Source: Sediminihabitans luteus (GTDB lineage Bacteria; Actinomycetota; Actinomycetes; Actinomycetales; Cellulomonadaceae). Taken from it: a stretch of 64,000 bases of DNA. Of this stretch, positions 60,500 through 64,000 are shown one piece after another. Position 1 is the stretch's first letter, and each line of letters opens with the position of its first letter. The notes under the pieces are model-generated. The model was not told where the DNA came from. It saw nothing but the letters and a program-made list of their open reading frames with translations, and ran no database searches. The DNA is taken from NCBI RefSeq assembly GCF_002797595.1, contig NZ_PGFE01000002.1, positions 248,001-312,000 on the forward strand, written 5' to 3'. The position numbers were made by a program, and so were the translations under genes.

Positions 60500-61501
60500 T
60501 CAGCGCGTCAGCAGGCTCGAGGCCTCCTGGCGCGACGTCGTCGGCTCGGCGAGGTGCGCGAGCGACTCCGGGATCGTCATGCCGCGGCGCGTCATGGCCT
60601 GGCCCCACAGGCGGCCGGCACGGTACGACGAGCGCACGAGCGGTCCGGCCATGACGCCGAGGAACCCGATGCGCTCGGCCTCCTCGGACAGCTCGACGAA
60701 CTCCTCGGGGCGCACCCAGCGGTCCACGGGGTGGTGCCGCACCGAGGGGCGCAGGTACTGCGTGATCGTGATGAGGTCGCACCCGGCGTCGTGCAGGTCC
60801 TGCAGGGCGGTCTTGACCTCGTCGATCGTCTCGCCCATGCCGAGGATCAGGTTCGACTTTGTCACGAGGCCGGCCTCGCGGGCGCGGGTCAGCACGGACA
60901 GCGAGCGGTCGTAGCGGAACGCGGGGCGGATCTGCTTGAAGATGCGCGGCACGGTCTCGACGTTGTGCGCGAGCACCTCGGGCCGGGACTCGTTGACCTC
61001 GTCGAGCAGCTCGGGGATCGCGTTGAAGTCCGGGATGAGCAGCTCGACGCCCGTGCCCGGGTTCAGGGCGTGGATCTGGCGCACGGTCTCGGCGTAGAGC
61101 CAGGCGCCGCCGTCCGGCAGGTCGTCGCGTGCGACGCCCGTGATCGTCGAGTACTTCAGCCCCATCTGCTGGACCGACTCGGCGACGCGCCGGGGCTCGT
61201 CACGGTCGAACTCCGCGGGCTTGCCGGTGTCGATCTGGCAGAAGTCGCAGCGTCGCGTGCACTGGTCGCCGCCGATGAGGAACGTCGCCTCGCGGTCCTC
61301 CCAGCACTCGAAGATGTTGGGGCAGCCGGCCTCCTCGCACACCGTGTGCAGGCCGCCCGACTTCACGAGCCCCTTGAGCTCGGTGTACTCGGGGCCCATG
61401 GTCGCGCGGGTCTTGATCCAGGACGGCTTCCGCTCGATCGGCGTCTCGGAGTTGCGGGCCTCGACCCTGAGCATCCGGCGGCCTTCGGGTGCGATCGTCA
61501 C
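60500..61501 (-). CDS. lipA: lipoyl synthase
   Basis: Radical-SAM enzyme inserting two sulfurs into octanoyl-protein, 333 aa. Auxiliary cluster [12 protein letters not shown] near 54-65, radical-SAM cluster CTRRCDFC near 80-87 and the C-terminal RSSYRAG (conserved RSSY) near 295. GTG start after GGGAG. Works after LipB; the modified E2 partners AceE. Confidence 0.96.
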   Translation of the reverse strand: MTIAPEGRRMLRVEARNSETPIERKPSWIKTRATMGPEYTELKGLVKSGGLHTVCEEAGCPNIFECWEDREATFLIGGDQCTRRCDFCQIDTGKPAEFDRDEPRRVAESVQQMGLKYSTITGVARDDLPDGGAWLYAETVRQIHALNPGTGVELLIPDFNAIPELLDEVNESRPEVLAHNVETVPRIFKQIRPAFRYDRSLSVLTRAREAGLVTKSNLILGMGETIDEVKTALQDLHDAGCDLITITQYLRPSVRHHPVDRWVRPEEFVELSEEAERIGFLGVMAGPLVRSSYRAGRLWGQAMTRRGMTIPESLAHLAEPTTSRQEASSLLTR

Positions 61502-61560
61502 GCGGTGGCTCCCAGCGGGGTAGTGGTGGCAGGACGCAGATCGTCCTGGTCCGTGCTGGT

Positions 61561-62817
61561 TCAGCCTACGTCAGCACCCCTGTCGACCGAAGGGCCGGTG
61601 TCAGGGCGTGGACGTGAGGTGGACGACAGTCCGACCGCGAGCAGTGCGAGGGCCGCGACGACCGGGACCACGAAGGCGTGCCCGGTGCCCGCCGCCTGGG
61701 CGAGGTGCCCGCCGACGGTCGAGCCGAGCGCGACGCCCACGACGTTCGCGCTCGCGAGCAGCGTCATCGCGGTCGCGCCCTGCCCGTCGGGGGCCAGGGA
61801 CCCGCCCATGCTGAACGCGGTCACGAGCACCGGGCCGACGAACAGGCCCGCGACGAGGAGCGACGCGACGAGCGCGCCGGTGCCGCCGAGCGTGCCTGCG
61901 GCGAGCACGAGCGACGCCGCGAGGGAGAGGCCTGCGGCGCACACGACCCAGCGCGAGCGAGCGCCCCACCGGGCGGGCAGCGCGACGACGCACAGCGCCG
62001 TCACGGCCGAGCCCGCACCCAGGACCGCGTACACGATCCCCGCGCTGCCCGGCGCGCCGGCGTCCTCCATGAACGACGTGACCGCGGTCTGGGTGCCGCC
62101 GAAGAACGCGCCGAGCGCGAGCATGCCCGCGGCGGGCACGGCGACCCGCAGCGCGAGGGACGGCAGCGAGCCCCTGGTGCCGGTGGGTGCGGGCACCGCG
62201 GACGCCGTCGGGTGCAGCGCGAACGCGAGGCCGAAGGTCAGGCTGAGGGCCGCGGCGGTGAGCATCGCGGCGGCAGGGGAGAGCGCGGTCGCCAGGACCC
62301 CGACGAGCGCGGGGCCGAGCACGAACCCGATCTCGTCCGCAGTCGACTCGTAGCCCATGGCCGCGGACGTCGCGTCCGGTCGCCCGCGCGTGAGCCCCAT
62401 CCAGCGGGACCGGGCGAGCGGGCCGACCTGCGCCGCGAGACCGCCCACGAGGGCGGCCGCGGCCAGGAGCACCGCGGTCGGGGCGCCGCCGGTCGCCGCG
62501 AGCACGAGCGCCACGACCGCGAGGGCCTGGGCGGGCACGATCGTCAGCAGGACGCGCCGCTGGCCGAGGCGGTCGGCGAGGGTGCCCTGCAGGGGGCCGC
62601 CCACGGCCGTGCCGAGCGCTGCGGCCCCGGTCGCGAGCCCCGCGGTGCCGAGCGAGCCCGTCGTCCCGGTCACGAGCAGGAGCGTGCCGATGGTCGTCAT
62701 CGAGAACGGCAGCCGGGCGACGAAGGCGATCGGGAGGAAGGCCCGACCGGCGAGGTCGGGGAGCTGGGCGTAGGCCTGCAGCCGGGTGCGCGCCGCGGGC
62801 GCGTCGGTCGTGGTCAT
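61561..62817 (-). CDS. MFS transporter
   Basis: 418 aa, about twelve membrane spans. The A-motif is in [14 protein letters not shown] near 77-90. The first half resembles sugar/drug exporters; substrate unknown. Lies between lipA and lipB on the same strand, with a 60-bp gap to lipA. Start ATG has GAACCT at the leaderless spacing, a weak match. Confidence 0.85.
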   Translation of the reverse strand: MTTTDAPAARTRLQAYAQLPDLAGRAFLPIAFVARLPFSMTTIGTLLLVTGTTGSLGTAGLATGAAALGTAVGGPLQGTLADRLGQRRVLLTIVPAQALAVVALVLAATGGAPTAVLLAAAALVGGLAAQVGPLARSRWMGLTRGRPDATSAAMGYESTADEIGFVLGPALVGVLATALSPAAAMLTAAALSLTFGLAFALHPTASAVPAPTGTRGSLPSLALRVAVPAAGMLALGAFFGGTQTAVTSFMEDAGAPGSAGIVYAVLGAGSAVTALCVVALPARWGARSRWVVCAAGLSLAASLVLAAGTLGGTGALVASLLVAGLFVGPVLVTAFSMGGSLAPDGQGATAMTLLASANVVGVALGSTVGGHLAQAAGTGHAFVVPVVAALALLAVGLSSTSRPRPDTGPSVDRGADVG

Positions 62818-62984
62818 GCGGGAAGGTTCCGTCCGGTGGTACGGCGAGGCCCGTGCCGACCCACCCGAGAACTCCGGCACGGACTACTTCCCTTGCCTCC
62901 AGGGTACGCGCACGCTCCCGGCGCCGCAGGGTGCCGCCCGGTGCGCTGCGTCACTGTGGGGCGGGCGGTGCCGGGGCCCCGGGG

Positions 62985-63653
62985 TCAGGCGCCCGGTGCC
63001 GTGCCCGCGTGCTCGCGGACGACCTCCGTGAGCCGCGCGCCGAGCGCGTCCCGCAGGAGCGGCTCGACCTCGGCGATGGTCACCTCGCGCCCGAGCTCGG
63101 TACTGAGCGAGGTGACGTCGGCGTCGGCGATGCCGCACGGGACGATGCGGTCGAACGCGGCGAGGTCGGGGTCGCAGTTGAGCGCGAGCCCGTGCATCGT
63201 GACGCCGCGCGCGACGCGCACGCCGATCGCGCAGACCTTGCGCTCGCGCCGCGACGCGTCGGCAGGCACCCACACGCCGCTGCGCCCCTCGACGCGCACG
63301 GTCGCGAGCCCGAGGCTCGCGCAGACGTCGATCACGGCCTGCTCGAGCGTGCGCACGTACGCGACGACGTCGACGGGCTCGCGCAGCGGGACGACGGGGT
63401 AGGCGACGAGCTGGCCGGGCCCGTGCCAGGTGATCTTGCCGCCGCGGTCGACCTCGACCACGGGGGTGCCGTCGACGGGGCGGTCGGCGCGGTTGGTGCG
63501 GCGTCCGGCGGTGTAGACGCCCTCGTGCTCGACGAGCAGGACCGTCGGGGGTGCGTCGCCCGCGACGACGGCGGCGTGGGTCTCGCGCTGCAGGTCCCAC
63601 GCGCGGTGGTAGTCGACGAGGGCCGTGCCGAGGTCGAGCGGGCGGAACTCCAT
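62985..63653 (-). CDS. lipB: octanoyl-[ACP]:protein octanoyltransferase
   Basis: Transfers octanoate from ACP to lipoyl domains, 222 aa. Active site: [18 protein letters not shown] near 78-95, [15 protein letters not shown] near 156-170, and catalytic Cys in RIVPCGIAD near 178. The TACCCT hexamer fixes the ATG at 63653; an in-frame longer version (MAERYPDP at 63677) is unlikely because it would span that promoter. Confidence 0.95.
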   Translation of the reverse strand: MEFRPLDLGTALVDYHRAWDLQRETHAAVVAGDAPPTVLLVEHEGVYTAGRRTNRADRPVDGTPVVEVDRGGKITWHGPGQLVAYPVVPLREPVDVVAYVRTLEQAVIDVCASLGLATVRVEGRSGVWVPADASRRERKVCAIGVRVARGVTMHGLALNCDPDLAAFDRIVPCGIADADVTSLSTELGREVTIAEVEPLLRDALGARLTEVVREHAGTAPGA

Positions 63654-63659
63654 GGGGTC

Positions 63660-63665
63660 AGGGTA
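63660..63665 (-). promoter_or_regulatory. -10 element for leaderless lipB mRNA
   Basis: Minus-strand TACCCT ends 6 nt before the ATG at 63653. Confidence 0.6.
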
Positions 63666-63741
63666 GCGCTCGGCCACGAGGACGCGGCCGGGTCAGTCGG
63701 GGCCCACGCGGGGGCCCACGCCGGGGCGGTCGGTGCGCAGG

Positions 63742-64000
63742 TCAGTCCGTGCGCGAGCGGACCATCGCGATGAGCAGCGCGCGCAGCGTGTCGATCTGCT
63801 CGCCGTCGAGCCCCTGGGTCGAGATCTCGTCGGCGCGGCGCGGCTCGGCGGCCGAGAACGCCGCGGCGCGCCCGGCGTCGGTGATGCTCACGGTGCGCCG
63901 GCGCTTGTCGTGCGGGTCGAGCGCGCGCGACACGTGGCCGGTGCGCTCGAGGCGGTCGAGGATGCGGCTCATCGTCTGCTCGGTGACCTTGTTCTCCGCG
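63742..64000 (-). CDS. MarR-family regulator (partial, 5' end outside window)
   Basis: The visible 85 codons form the recognition helix and wing of a MarR protein: AENKVTEQTMSRILDRLERTG, then DPHDKRRRTVSITDAGRAA, followed by a C-terminal dimerisation helix. The gene continues past the right edge. Its target is probably upstream, beyond the window. Confidence 0.85.
   Translation of the reverse strand, partial: AENKVTEQTMSRILDRLERTGHVSRALDPHDKRRRTVSITDAGRAAAFSAAEPRRADEISTQGLDGEQIDTLRALLIAMVRSRTD

Noticed and set aside
63691-63746. Possible fifth gene-end repeat at the MarR gene (gactgacc twice)
   Set aside because: Only 8 bp match and the copies are 48 bp apart; could be chance in GC-rich DNA.

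Overview
The window is 64 kb of very GC-rich (low-to-mid 70s percent by eye), densely packed chromosomal DNA from an actinobacterium. Supporting evidence includes many GTG starts, glnA2-glnE next to glnA1, a polyphosphate glucokinase of the PpgK type, a type-I FAS operon order fabD-fabH-acpP-fabF behind a PucR-type FasR regulator, a bifunctional RNase HI/phosphatase, and several actinobacteria-typical families (DUF3145, DUF3052, DUF4191, DUF1206, RDD). My best guess is Cellulomonas or a relative in Cellulomonadaceae. That guess rests on recall of gene content, not on a search. I see no phage, insertion sequence, CRISPR array or rRNA operon.

Layout. 1-3.2 kb: tail of an unknown gene, a DesK-like sensor kinase and its NarL-type regulator, dusB. 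3.2-9.5 kb: an alpha-glucosidase (minus strand), a metallophosphoesterase, the dGTPase dgt and the primase dnaG. 9.5-17.8 kb: a tightly overlapping seven-gene run: pnuC, nadR, a MoxR-type AAA+ ATPase, an unknown protein, a metallopeptidase/vWA protein (COG3864 type), a second unknown protein, and a PaaK-like adenylate-forming enzyme. This is the most interesting candidate system. 17.8-23.6 kb: small genes around two tRNAs (Asn, and a CAT-anticodon tRNA), a stand-alone YqaJ-type nuclease, a dapA-like aldolase, def and DUF3145. 23.7-33.7 kb: the fatty-acid/pyruvate block fabF-acpP-fabH-fabD, fasR, aceE, DUF3052, ahpE-like peroxiredoxin, tRNA-Val, an order also found in mycobacteria. 33.7-44.8 kb: SIMPL protein, alaA-like aminotransferase, a divergent family-A DNA polymerase, a secreted beta-propeller, nif3-like / CT398-like / RNase HI-phosphatase operon, an anion permease, a pentapeptide protein, yaaA and a tautomerase. 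44.9-51.5 kb: rnpB, a secreted three-repeat protein that looks BLIP-like, a STAS protein, ppgK-map, a SPOR-like small protein, panB and nadE. 51.6-59 kb: nitrogen block glnA2-glnE, ACT/VOC genes, a frameshifted AraC gene, and glnA1 with a well-formed GlnR box. 59-64 kb: RDD protein, DUF4191, lipA, an MFS exporter, lipB, and the start-less end of a MarR regulator.

How genes work together. PnuC, NadR and (elsewhere) NadE cover NAD salvage and synthesis. GlnA1, GlnA2, GlnE and the GlnR site form the ammonium-assimilation module, and only GlnA1 keeps the adenylylation tyrosine. FasR and the fab genes supply acyl chains; LipB and LipA make lipoate, the cofactor of the E2 partner of AceE.

A striking regulatory trait is that about twenty genes have a TANNNT hexamer ending 6-8 nt before the start codon with no Shine-Dalgarno. 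This implies widespread leaderless transcription, and I used it to choose starts. A second oddity is short tandem repeats that re-copy the end of a gene, stop codon included, at four separate loci.
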